A DNA stretch of 8,454 nucleotides, taken from the NCBI GenBank assembly GCA_028706735.1, contig JAQTVS010000108.1:1-8454 (forward strand). The letters are read 5' to 3'. A program made the translations under genes and the position numbers. Positions 1 through 6,819 of this stretch are shown here, piece after piece. The DNA is from Thiomonas sp. Lineage in GTDB: Bacteria; Pseudomonadota; Gammaproteobacteria; Burkholderiales; Burkholderiaceae_C. Numbering within the stretch: position 1 is the stretch's first letter; each line of letters begins with the position of its first letter. Under the pieces are notes generated by a model. It did not search any database. It had not been told where the DNA came from and saw only the letters and a program-made list of their open reading frames with translations.

Positions 1-238
1 GCACGCGGCGCTGACGTCGACCGGATGTGGGTTTGTGGTTCATCCTCTTCGCTCCTCTGCCAGACCCTTCTCGGCCCAGCAAGAAACCAGATCATCCACT
101 TATCCCGCTGTTTAGAAAAGCCGAGCCAATTCTGTTGCCCTGAATCCTTGGCGTCACCCAAGTGCTGTGGAGCTGAGCGTGGTATTGTTCATGGCATTTA
201 CAGAACATCCGTTAGTAAGGCATTGATGTGTATGGTGG

Positions 239-260
239 TTTTGTGGCTATTTTGTGGCTA
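239..260 (+). repeat. Exact 11-bp tandem direct repeat (TTTTGTGGCTA x2)
   Basis: TTTTGTGGCTA occurs at 239-249 and again, immediately adjacent and identical, at 250-260. A related GTGGTT lies just before it (235-240), and TTTGTGGTTC occurs near the left edge (32-41). One helical turn per copy and a location about 12 bp from the putative attachment core would suit arm-type binding sites for a tyrosine recombinase or its accessory protein. That role is inference; the repeat itself is directly visible. Confidence 0.85.
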
Positions 261-268
261 TTTATAAT
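241..268 (+). promoter_or_regulatory. Possible sigma-70 promoter for the small-protein/tadA/ldcA cluster
   Basis: A perfect -10 box TATAAT lies at 263-268. A half-matching -35 (TTGTGG, 241-246) lies 16 bp upstream, overlapping the first direct repeat. Transcription would begin near 275, leaving only about 13 nt before the ATG at 288 and cutting into the Shine-Dalgarno, so a start slightly upstream, or a different promoter, is possible. If the guaA insertion model is right, this junction promoter would replace read-through from guaA. Confidence 0.35.
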
Positions 269-272
269 TTAA

Positions 273-281
273 TGGGAGTGA
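273..281 (+). other. guaA 3'-terminal codon remnant, candidate attR core
   Basis: TGG GAG TGA encodes Trp-Glu-stop, the usual C-terminus of bacterial GMP synthase (IEWE-stop). The preceding in-frame codon (270-272) is TAA, so resemblance to guaA begins exactly at TGG and no guaA body is present. The stop lies 6 nt before the next gene, as expected if guaA were originally the upstream operon neighbour. The 3' end of guaA is a known integration site for tyrosine-recombinase genomic islands. A 9-bp match alone is weak; its position at a composition break is what makes it suggestive. Confidence 0.4.
274..278 (+). promoter_or_regulatory. Shine-Dalgarno of the small membrane protein
   Basis: GGGAG is centred about 11 nt before the ATG at 288 and supports that start over the in-frame ATG two codons later (294). 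It coincides with the Trp-Glu codons of the putative guaA end, so one sequence would serve both purposes. Confidence 0.55.
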
Positions 282-287
282 CGCGCC

Positions 288-1068
<781 letters not shown>

Positions 1069-1069
<1 letters not shown>

Positions 1070-2055
1070 TGGCGTGTTGCAACAGCTGTTTTCCGGATAC
1101 TGACATGTCGCCCACCGATTTGCTCGCAGAACAACACATAAAGCGCGGCCTCCTGCGCCTCGTTTCTCCCGCAGGCGCGGTGCAGGATGCGGCGCGTCTG
1201 GACCAGGCCAAGGCGCATCTGGAGGCGCTCGGTTTTCGCGTCCACGCCGGAGCGCAGGTGCTCGCGCGGGCGCAGCGCTTTGCCGGCACGGACGCGCAGC
1301 GCTTGCGCGCCTTGCATGATGCCGCGCGCAGCAAGGCGGATGTGGTGATGATGACGCGCGGCGGCTATGGCTTGAGCCGCCTGCTGCCGGTGATCGACTA
1401 CGACCTGCTGGCCGATGCCATCAAGGCCCGCAAGCAGATGTGGGTTGGGCATAGCGATTTCACCGCACTGCAACTGGCCCTGCTGGCCAAGACCGGTGCG
1501 GTGACATTCAGCGGGCCGATGGCCTCCTACGACTTCGGCGAGAAGACTCCGGACGACATCACAGTCGACAGCTTTCTCGACGCCGCGGACGGCACGCTCG
1601 AAGCCGTTGGTTTCGCCTGCGACGACGCCCCGCGCGGCCTCGATGTCACGGGCATCCTCTGGGGCGGCAATCTCGCCTTGGTCACCAACCTGGTCGGTAC
1701 GCCGTATCTGCCGCGTGTGGGAGGTGTGCTGTTTCTCGAAGACGTGAACGAGCATCCCTACAGCATCGAGCGCATGTTCAGTCAATTGCTCCACGCGGGT
1801 GTCCTGCAGCGACAGAAGGCAGTGCTGCTCGGCCAGTTCACGGCCTACAAATTGAGTGCGCATGATGCGGGCTACAACCTGGGCGCCGCTGTGGACTGGC
1901 TGCGCGCGCAACTCAAACCGCATGGCGTGCCAGTGCTCACCGGACTGCCTTTTGGCCATGTGCGCACCAAGCTGACTTTGCCGCACGGTGTGCGCACGCA
2001 GGTGCTGCGTGATGGGAAGGAAGTTTTTCTGTTTTTCCCGCACGCCGGGCATTGA
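1069..2055 (+). CDS. ldcA: Murein LD-carboxypeptidase, peptidase S66 (LdcA/MccF family)
   Basis: LdcA removes the terminal D-Ala from cytosolic murein tetrapeptides by cleaving the meso-DAP-D-Ala bond, returning tripeptide to cell-wall recycling. The S66 catalytic triad is visible: nucleophile S129 in WVGHSDFTALQ, a Glu in FLEDVNEHPYSIERM (E224), and H297 in GLPFGHVRTKLTLPHG. The RGGYG motif (97-101) and the N-terminal LRLVSPAG strand (about 29-36) are typical. The length of 328 residues is normal. The start at 1069 overlaps the tadA stop as TAATG, implying translational coupling. The first 12 residues are Cys-rich and poorly conserved-looking, so the ATG at 1105 (316 residues) is a fair alternative. 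MccF-type microcin immunity proteins share the fold, but the housekeeping context favours LdcA. Confidence 0.92.
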
Positions 2056-2079
2056 CGCGCGTGCTGCAGGCAGGCGCGT
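2055..2079. terminator. Hairpin between convergent genes, possible bidirectional terminator
   Basis: ACGCGC (2055-2060) pairs with GCGCGT (2074-2079). Inside, after a G/G mismatch, TGC (2062-2064) pairs with GCA (2070-2072), leaving a 5-base loop. The structure exactly fills the gap between the ldcA stop (2053-2055) and the stop of the opposing gene (2079-2081). On the plus strand a short TTTT follows at 2086-2089; on the minus strand no U-tract follows, so intrinsic termination is at best partial. Confidence 0.4.
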
Positions 2080-2348
2080 TACTGCTTTTGCCGCTGCTCG
2101 TACTCGCGGCGCAGGCGTTCCTGCTCGCCGGGCGGCAGACGTTTGAAGCGTTGCTGCTCCTGCAAAATGCGGTCACGCTGCTGTGGTGGCATTTTTTCCC
2201 ACTGCTGATACGACCCTTGGCCGCCACGCTGATTGGCGCTTGCCGCGGGAGCAAGCGCCACCGCGCTCACGACCGCCGCCACCGCGGTGGCCAGGGCGGT
2301 GCGGACAGGGGGGCTTGCGAAGCGGAGACGATCAGGCCGGATTGCCAT
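2079..2348 (-). CDS. Short exported DUF3106-like protein
   Basis: This 89-residue protein has an N-terminal signal peptide: Arg-rich start, hydrophobic stretch at about 17-33, and AASA followed by N39 as the probable cleavage site. The mature part of about 50 residues is very polar, with W50 followed by MPPQQRDRILQEQQRFKRLP and a second LPPGEQERLRREYE unit. This W/L-P-P-x-(E/Q)-Q-x-R pattern is what I associate with DUF3106, often found downstream of sigma/anti-sigma pairs in Burkholderiales; the protein is shorter than usual for that family. It is presumably periplasmic. Its function is unknown, perhaps a target or modulator of the sigma system. The start at 2348 overlaps the anti-sigma gene by 17 bp but has a good Shine-Dalgarno (AGGGA, complement of 2356-2360) seven bases upstream. 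Confidence 0.72.
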   Translation of the reverse strand: MAIRPDRLRFASPPVRTALATAVAAVVSAVALAPAASANQRGGQGSYQQWEKMPPQQRDRILQEQQRFKRLPPGEQERLRREYEQRQKQ

Positions 2349-2757
2349 TTTGAAGTCCCTGTTGCAGCACCTGCGGGTGGTTGGACAACCACTGATAGAA
2401 CTCGATGTTTTGCACAGCGTCCGCCACCTGCGGGCTGAGGCTGCCAGGATAGCTGTCGTTATTGCTCGCGAGGTGCGGCACGCTGATGAACACGGCCAGC
2501 GCCAGAGAGGCGGTTGCCATGCCGGCGGCGAACACCCGCGGCCAGCGCACGGCGCGTGAATGGCGCCGTGGCAGACGTGCAGCAAGCTGGGGCAGCGGCG
2601 CGAGTTGGTCGCACAGGTGCTGGCCGAACTGCAGCGCGTTCTGGCACTGCGGGCAGTGCCGCAGATGCAGTTGTATTTGCGCGGCCTGTTCAGCTGAGGC
2701 CAAGCCACTGCGATAGCGGTCGATCTGAACTGGAGTGAGATGGTTCTGGGTGGTCAT
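2332..2757 (-). CDS. Membrane anti-sigma factor with zinc-finger (zf-HC2/ZAS-type) domain
   Basis: The protein probably binds and holds the adjacent ECF sigma factor at the inner membrane until a signal releases it. The 141-residue product has a cytoplasmic N-terminus with H31-x3-C35-x2-C38, the zinc-binding ZAS pattern, plus a further C49. A linker rich in Arg and Pro follows, then one membrane segment at about 74-93. The periplasmic tail includes the aromatic stretch EFYQWL. The start at 2757 is chosen because AGGTGA (complement of 2762-2767) lies just upstream. An ATG at 2808 in the same frame would add 17 residues and overlap the sigma gene. It lies 22 bp after the sigma gene and overlaps the next gene by 17 bp, so all three are one transcription unit. 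The signal sensed is not evident; the Cys/His cluster would allow a redox or metal input. Confidence 0.85.
   Translation of the reverse strand: MTTQNHLTPVQIDRYRSGLASAEQAAQIQLHLRHCPQCQNALQFGQHLCDQLAPLPQLAARLPRRHSRAVRWPRVFAAGMATASLALAVFISVPHLASNNDSYPGSLSPQVADAVQNIEFYQWLSNHPQVLQQGLQNGNPA
2356..2360 (-). promoter_or_regulatory. Shine-Dalgarno of the DUF3106-like gene
   Basis: The minus strand reads AGGGA, then seven bases, then ATG (2348). It lies inside the anti-sigma coding region and decides the start of the overlapping gene. Confidence 0.6.
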
Positions 2758-2761
2758 GATG

Positions 2762-2767
2762 TCACCT
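2762..2767 (-). promoter_or_regulatory. Shine-Dalgarno of the anti-sigma gene
   Basis: The minus strand reads AGGTGA, then CATC, then ATG (2757). It lies in the 22-bp gap after the sigma-factor stop and favours the 2757 start over the in-frame ATG at 2808. Confidence 0.65.
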
Positions 2768-2779
2768 GATGCAGGCAAT

Positions 2780-3373
2780 TCAAACTTTAGCGGGATGGTC
2801 GGATTCAAGCAATTCCCGCAGACGGGTGAGTGCGCGCATATGGTGTGTTTTCACGCTGCCCTCACTGACTTTCATCGCCATCGACGTGTCCACAATAGAC
2901 AGCCCTTCCATTTCGCGGAGTAAAAACGCTTCGCGCTGACGCGGGCTGAGCGCGGAAACCGCGTCTGCTATGCGCCCGGCAAGCTGGCCGTTGGCGACCT
3001 CAGCTTCGGGCCCCATGGCGGTATCAGCCACGGATTCCCAACTTGGCGGCTGATCGTCGTCCTCGTCGCTGGAGAAGAAGAAATCGAAAATCTTCTCCAC
3101 CTTGCGCTTGCGGTGCATATCGGTAATGCGATTGCGCAAAATGCTGTAGAACAGCGGCGCCCATTCTTCAGACGGACGATCCTGGTAGTGACTCACCAGC
3201 TTGAGCAGGCTGTCCTGCACCACGTCGGCAGCCATGGCCGCGTCGCGCAGCTCGATGAGCGCCATGCGCGTGGCGCGCACGCGCACATCGGCACAAAACC
3301 GGTTCAGCGCGCTGGAGACGGGCGCTGCAGCGTTGCTCACAAGCGCAGAGGGGAGGGCGTAAACATGATCCAT
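2780..3373 (-). CDS. ECF-type RNA polymerase sigma factor
   Basis: This is a sigma-70 family, group 4 regulator that redirects RNA polymerase, presumably to envelope or stress genes including its own operon. The 197-residue product has region 2 at about 24-91, with the DVVQDSLLKL helix (50-59) and LFYSILRNRITDMHRKRK (74-91) for -10 recognition. A linker with an acidic run (DEDDD, 103-107) follows. Region 4 spans about 135-190, with LSPRQREAFLLREMEGLSI and the helix-turn-helix SEGSVKTHHMRALTRLREL for -35 recognition. I chose the ATG at 3373 because region 2 follows at a normal distance. There is no good Shine-Dalgarno, and the frame stays open upstream to 3565, where the sequence looks non-coding. 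It is divergent from dapC and is followed by its anti-sigma gene, so autoregulation is likely though no clear promoter was found. Confidence 0.88.
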   Translation of the reverse strand: MDHVYALPSALVSNAAAPVSSALNRFCADVRVRATRMALIELRDAAMAADVVQDSLLKLVSHYQDRPSEEWAPLFYSILRNRITDMHRKRKVEKIFDFFFSSDEDDDQPPSWESVADTAMGPEAEVANGQLAGRIADAVSALSPRQREAFLLREMEGLSIVDTSMAMKVSEGSVKTHHMRALTRLRELLESDHPAKV

Positions 3374-3493
3374 AGCATAGTGGGCCAGTTCAGGCGTGTT
3401 GTGTAGGGCGGAAAACAGGCGATTGCTTGTAAAGAACGCGCAGATCAAGGCCGTGATGACAGCGCTTGCGGATCTGGAACAGTTTTTTTCAGC

Positions 3494-3510
3494 TGCGGCG
3501 ATGCGCCGCA
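3494..3510. repeat. Perfect 7-bp stem, 3-base loop inverted repeat
   Basis: TGCGGCG (3494-3500), loop ATG, CGCCGCA (3504-3510), preceded by seven T (3483-3489). It lies in the 196-bp gap between the divergent sigma and dapC genes. No U-tract follows the stem on either strand, so it is not an intrinsic terminator. It could be a leader hairpin or operator; no role is shown. Confidence 0.6.
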
Positions 3511-3550
3511 TTCCGGACGGGCCTTCGTAGAATGCGCGATCTGTCCGCCC

Positions 3551-3562
3551 GCATGCGCATGC
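3551..3562. repeat. 12-bp perfect palindrome just before dapC (GCATGCGCATGC)
   Basis: GCATGC is repeated twice in tandem, giving a 12-bp perfect palindrome centred about 13 bp before the dapC GTG. This is where a Shine-Dalgarno would normally lie, and none is present. It could be an operator or an RNA hairpin at the ribosome site, or chance in GC-rich sequence. Confidence 0.6.
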
Positions 3563-3569
3563 CATTCAA

Positions 3570-4769
3570 GTGAATCCCCGCCTCGATCTGCTTCAGCCCT
3601 ATCCCTTTGAAAAATTGCGTGTTTTGAACGCGGGCGTGACCCCGCCTGCGCAATGGCCGGCGATCAGCCTGGGCATCGGTGAGCCCAAGCATCCCACGCC
3701 GCAGTTCATTCGTGACGCGCTCGCAGCGCATCTCGACGGTCTGGCGGTCTATCCGAGCACCGCAGGAGCGTTGGCGCTGCGGCAGGCCTGCGCGCAGTGG
3801 ACGCATCGCCGCTATGGCATTGCGGTGGATGCGCAGAGCCAAGTGCTGCCCGTCAATGGCTCTCGCGAGGCCTTGTTTGCCATCGCGCAGACGGTGGTGG
3901 ACGCCAGCCGGGACGCGCCGACCGTCGTCTGTCCCAATCCTTTTTATCAAATCTATGAAGGCGCCGCGCTGCTGGCGGGGGCGCAGCCGTATTTCGCCGC
4001 AGTGGATGCGCAGCGCAATTTCGCGGTGGACTGGGCCGCCGTGCCCGATGCGGTCTGGCAACGCACGCAGTTGCTCTACGTCTGCTCGCCGGGCAACCCG
4101 ACCGGTGCAGTGATGCCGCTGTCCGAGTGGAAGCTGCTGTTTGAACTGTCCGATCGGCATGGTTTTGTCATTGCCAGCGATGAGTGCTATTCGGAAATCT
4201 GGTTTGGCGACCGGCCGCCGCTTGGTGGCCTGGAGGCTGCTTGGCAGTTGGGACGGACAGATTTTCGCAATCTGCTGTTATTCACATCCCTGTCCAAACG
4301 GTCTAACGTGCCGGGGCTGCGGTCGGGTTTCGTCGCCGGAGATGCGGCGCTGATCGCTGCGTTCACCCGCTACCGCACCTACCACGGCAGCGCCATGAAT
4401 CCGGCGGTGCAGGCCGCCAGTGCGGTGGCCTGGAACGACGAGGCGCATGTCGAACACAACCGCGCGCTGTACCGCGAAAAATTCGCCGCTGTGCTGCCCA
4501 TCCTCCAGCCGACGATGCGCGTGCAACTGCCAGATGCCGGGTTCTATCTGTGGGCCGCAATCCCAGTGGACGATGCGAACTTCGCTCGCGGTCTGCTTGA
4601 AAAATACAATGTCACCGTCTTGCCCGGCAGTTACCTGGCGCGCGAACAGGACGGCGCCAATCCTGGAAGCGGCCGCATCCGCATGGCGCTGGTCGCACCC
4701 AAGGACGAATGCGTCGAGGCAGCCCGCCGCATCGCTGCCTATTGCGCAGAACTCAATCCCTCACAATGA
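3570..4769 (+). CDS. dapC: N-succinyl-L,L-diaminopimelate aminotransferase DapC
   Basis: DapC transfers an amino group from glutamate to N-succinyl-2-amino-6-ketopimelate, giving N-succinyl-L,L-DAP in the succinylase branch of lysine/meso-DAP synthesis. It is a cytosolic class I/II PLP aminotransferase. Visible residues: [12 protein letters not shown] near 33-44, GNPTG at 175-179 (N176), D204 and Y207 in [10 protein letters not shown], the PLP-binding K243 in [12 protein letters not shown], and the carboxylate-binding Arg in GSGRIRMAL (R371). The length of 399 residues is normal. The start is a GTG: the N-terminus [16 protein letters not shown] is characteristic, an in-frame TAG lies at 3528-3530, and no ATG lies between. 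No Shine-Dalgarno is visible. The stop overlaps the dapD start (ATGA at 4766-4769). The residue numbers count the GTG codon as 1. General aminotransferase specificity is hard to read from sequence, but the dapD/dapE context settles it. Confidence 0.94.
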   Translation: MNPRLDLLQPYPFEKLRVLNAGVTPPAQWPAISLGIGEPKHPTPQFIRDALAAHLDGLAVYPSTAGALALRQACAQWTHRRYGIAVDAQSQVLPVNGSREALFAIAQTVVDASRDAPTVVCPNPFYQIYEGAALLAGAQPYFAAVDAQRNFAVDWAAVPDAVWQRTQLLYVCSPGNPTGAVMPLSEWKLLFELSDRHGFVIASDECYSEIWFGDRPPLGGLEAAWQLGRTDFRNLLLFTSLSKRSNVPGLRSGFVAGDAALIAAFTRYRTYHGSAMNPAVQAASAVAWNDEAHVEHNRALYREKFAAVLPILQPTMRVQLPDAGFYLWAAIPVDDANFARGLLEKYNVTVLPGSYLAREQDGANPGSGRIRMALVAPKDECVEAARRIAAYCAELNPSQ

Positions 4770-5599
4770 ACCTCACCATGACGCAACAACTACAGACTCT
4801 CATCGACCAAGCCTGGGAAAACCGCACCACCTACGGCCCGGCCAGCGCCCCGGCGGAACTGCGCGAGGCGGTCAGTCATGTGATCGACCAGCTCAACGTC
4901 GGCAAACTGCGCGTGGCAGAGCGGGTGAACGGCGACTGGGTGACGCACCAGTGGCTGAAAAAAGCCGTGCTGCTGAGCTTCCGTCTGCACGACAACGTGG
5001 CCATGCAGGCCGGCGATCTGCACTTTTTCGACAAAGTGCAGACCAAATTTCACAACCTGAATGAAGAGCAGATGCGCGCCACCGGAGTGCGCGTGGTGCC
5101 GCCAGCCGTGGCGCGGCATGGGTCTTACATTGCACCCAATGTGGTGCTCATGCCGTCGTATGTAAACATCGGCGCCTATGTGGACGAAGGCACGATGGTC
5201 GATACCTGGGCTACCGTGGGCTCGTGCGCACAGATTGGCAAAAACGTGCATCTCTCGGGTGGCGTGGGTATTGGCGGCGTGCTGGAACCCATTCAGGCTA
5301 ACCCGACCATCATCGGCGACAACTGTTTTATTGGCGCGCGCTCGGAAGTGGTGGAAGGGGTCATCGTGGAAGACAACTGCGTGATCTCCATGGGCGTGTA
5401 CATCGGCAAATCGACCAAGATCTACGACCGCGCCACTGGCGAAGTGAGCTATGGCCGCATTCCCGAAGGCTCGGTGGTGGTCAGCGGCAATCTGCCCAGC
5501 AGCGATGGCAAATACAGTTTGTACTGCGCGGTGATCGTGAAAAAAGTGGATGCGCAAACGCGTTCGAAGACCAGCATCAACGAACTGCTGCGCACCTGA
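4766..5599 (+). CDS. dapD: Tetrahydrodipicolinate N-succinyltransferase DapD
   Basis: DapD transfers succinyl from succinyl-CoA to tetrahydrodipicolinate, opening the ring in the step before DapC. It is a cytosolic trimer with a left-handed beta-helix. The product is 277 residues and very similar throughout to E. coli DapD (274 residues) as I recall it. Recognisable blocks include the N-terminal [15 protein letters not shown], then [20 protein letters not shown] (about 127-146), [36 protein letters not shown], and the C-terminal [14 protein letters not shown]. Hexapeptide-repeat spacing is clear through the middle. The start at 4766 is chosen for its ATGA overlap with dapC. The ATG at 4778 ([13 protein letters not shown], 273 residues) matches the family N-terminus equally well, and neither has a good Shine-Dalgarno. 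Confidence 0.97.
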   Translation: MNLTMTQQLQTLIDQAWENRTTYGPASAPAELREAVSHVIDQLNVGKLRVAERVNGDWVTHQWLKKAVLLSFRLHDNVAMQAGDLHFFDKVQTKFHNLNEEQMRATGVRVVPPAVARHGSYIAPNVVLMPSYVNIGAYVDEGTMVDTWATVGSCAQIGKNVHLSGGVGIGGVLEPIQANPTIIGDNCFIGARSEVVEGVIVEDNCVISMGVYIGKSTKIYDRATGEVSYGRIPEGSVVVSGNLPSSDGKYSLYCAVIVKKVDAQTRSKTSINELLRT

Positions 5600-5636
5600 G
5601 CTGAGCGCGCGCGACAGTCTGCAGTTTCACATCACA

Positions 5637-5644
5637 AAGGGGGG
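5637..5644 (+). promoter_or_regulatory. Strong Shine-Dalgarno of the pilU-like gene
   Basis: AAGGGGGG ends four bases before the ATG at 5649 and is the strongest plus-strand ribosome site in the window. It favours 5649 over the in-frame ATG at 5658. Its strength contrasts with the coupled, Shine-Dalgarno-poor dap genes around it, consistent with independent translation. Confidence 0.7.
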
Positions 5645-5648
5645 ATGT

Positions 5649-6800
5649 ATGTCGGCAATGGAGCGTTTGTTCAAACTGATGGCGGAGAAGAAGGCGTCCG
5701 ACATCTACATCAGCCCGCATGCTCCCATTCTCATCCGCATCAACGGCCATGCGGTGGCGGTCAATCGGCAGGTGCTGACCCCGGAAGAGCCGTTTCGCCT
5801 GCTGGCCGAGGCAGTGGGCCACGAAAAGGCGGCCGAAGTCACCCGCACCGGCGAGCTCAACATCGGTCTGCCGCGACCCGGTCTGGGCAGTTTTCGCATC
5901 AGCGCGTTTCGCCAGCGCGGCAGCGTGGCGATGGTGGTGCGCTACATCCCCGGAGAAATCCCGGCGCTGGAGTCGCTCAATCTGCCCGGCGTGCTGGCCG
6001 ATCTGGTGATGGAAAAGCACGGTTTGTTGCTGATGGTGGGCTCCACCGGCGCGGGCAAGAGCACCACCCTGGCGGCGATGATCGACTATCGCAATGCCAA
6101 CAAGACCGGCCACATCCTCACACTGGAAGAGCCGATCGAATACCTGTTCACTAATCGCAAGTCCATCGTGAACCAACGCGAGGTCGGCATCGATACCGAG
6201 TCGCTTGCGGTCGGCCTGAAAAACGCGCTGCGACAGGCGCCCGACTGCATCATGATCGGCGAGATCCGCGACCAGGTCACGATGAGCGCGGCGTTGCAAT
6301 ACGCGCTGACGGGCCACCTCTGCCTGGCCACGCTGCATGCCAATAACAGCTATCAGGCGCTGAACCGGATTGTCGGTTTCTATCCCATGGATCAGCGCGC
6401 CGCGCTGTTCAACGACATGTCTTCGGGTCTGCGCGGCATTGTCTCGCAGCGCCTGCTGCGCGCCAGTGCTGGCGGGCTGACGCCGGCGGTGGAAATCATG
6501 CTCAACACCCAGTTGGTGCGGGAACTGATCGAAAAGGGCGACTTTTCCGGCGTCAAGGAGGCGATGGAAAAGTCCATGGCCGAAGGCTCGCAGACTTTCG
6601 AGCAGGCGCTGGCCGCCATGGTGATCGATGGCGTGGTGAGCCGCGAAGAGGCGCTGGCCTACGCCGACTCCCCCACCAATCTGCTCTGGCGCCTGGAAAA
6701 CGACTCGACCCTGCGCAAGCAGTCCGCACCCGCCGAGACGGTTGAAGACGACACGCCTTCCTTCACCGAAATCACCCTTGATCTCGATTCTCCGCGTTGA
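5649..6800 (+). CDS. pilU: PilT/PilU-family type IV pilus retraction ATPase, PilU-like
   Basis: This is a hexameric cytoplasmic ATPase that drives pilus fibre disassembly at the inner membrane; PilU normally assists PilT. The product is 383 residues, close to the PilU norm. The N-terminal PAS-like domain begins [20 protein letters not shown]. Walker A is GSTGAGKS at 131-138 (K137). An Asp-box-like segment [11 protein letters not shown] follows, then Walker B around GEIRD (E205-D208), and the His box [13 protein letters not shown] with H223 and H230. The C-terminal tail is acidic, as in PilU rather than PilT. All catalytic motifs are intact. It sits 49 bp after dapD and 19 bp before dapE, so it is probably part of their transcript although unrelated in function. 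The choice of PilU over a third PilT paralogue is by overall resemblance. Confidence 0.87.
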   Translation: MSAMERLFKLMAEKKASDIYISPHAPILIRINGHAVAVNRQVLTPEEPFRLLAEAVGHEKAAEVTRTGELNIGLPRPGLGSFRISAFRQRGSVAMVVRYIPGEIPALESLNLPGVLADLVMEKHGLLLMVGSTGAGKSTTLAAMIDYRNANKTGHILTLEEPIEYLFTNRKSIVNQREVGIDTESLAVGLKNALRQAPDCIMIGEIRDQVTMSAALQYALTGHLCLATLHANNSYQALNRIVGFYPMDQRAALFNDMSSGLRGIVSQRLLRASAGGLTPAVEIMLNTQLVRELIEKGDFSGVKEAMEKSMAEGSQTFEQALAAMVIDGVVSREEALAYADSPTNLLWRLENDSTLRKQSAPAETVEDDTPSFTEITLDLDSPR

Positions 6801-6819
6801 ACACGCACACGACTGCCGC

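Larger units (their letters stand above)
1..272. other. Gene-free, lower-GC segment; probable right end of an integrated element
   Basis: I see no credible gene here on either strand. By hand count the segment is about 50% G+C (135 of 272), and its last 92 bases are about 35%, against clearly GC-rich genes everywhere to the right. One plus-strand frame is open from base 1 to 267, but its product is rich in Cys, Ser and Leu, has no recognisable domain, and has codon use unlike the neighbours. The segment ends with an 11-bp tandem repeat and an AT-rich TATAAT tract, immediately before a sequence resembling the last codons of guaA. The composition break at that point suggests foreign DNA inserted next to guaA. 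No integrase gene is visible, so this rests on composition and the junction only. Confidence 0.4.

Noticed and set aside
26..60. tRNA-like GGTTCATCC near the left edge
   Set aside because: It resembles part of a T-arm but no acceptor stem, anticodon arm or CCA-side pairing can be built around it.
25..267. 80-codon plus-strand reading frame at the left edge
   Set aside because: No recognisable domain, no Shine-Dalgarno, Cys/Ser/Leu-rich low-complexity product, and composition unlike the neighbouring genes. It is open mainly because stops happen to be absent.
3483..3510. T7 run plus perfect hairpin as an intrinsic terminator
   Set aside because: The T run precedes the stem on the plus strand and is an A run on the minus strand, so a U-tract follows the stem in neither direction.
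3374..3565. N-terminal extension of the sigma factor to an upstream ATG (261 residues)
   Set aside because: The added 64 residues do not resemble an ECF sigma N-terminus, and the stretch overlaps the divergent control region of dapC.
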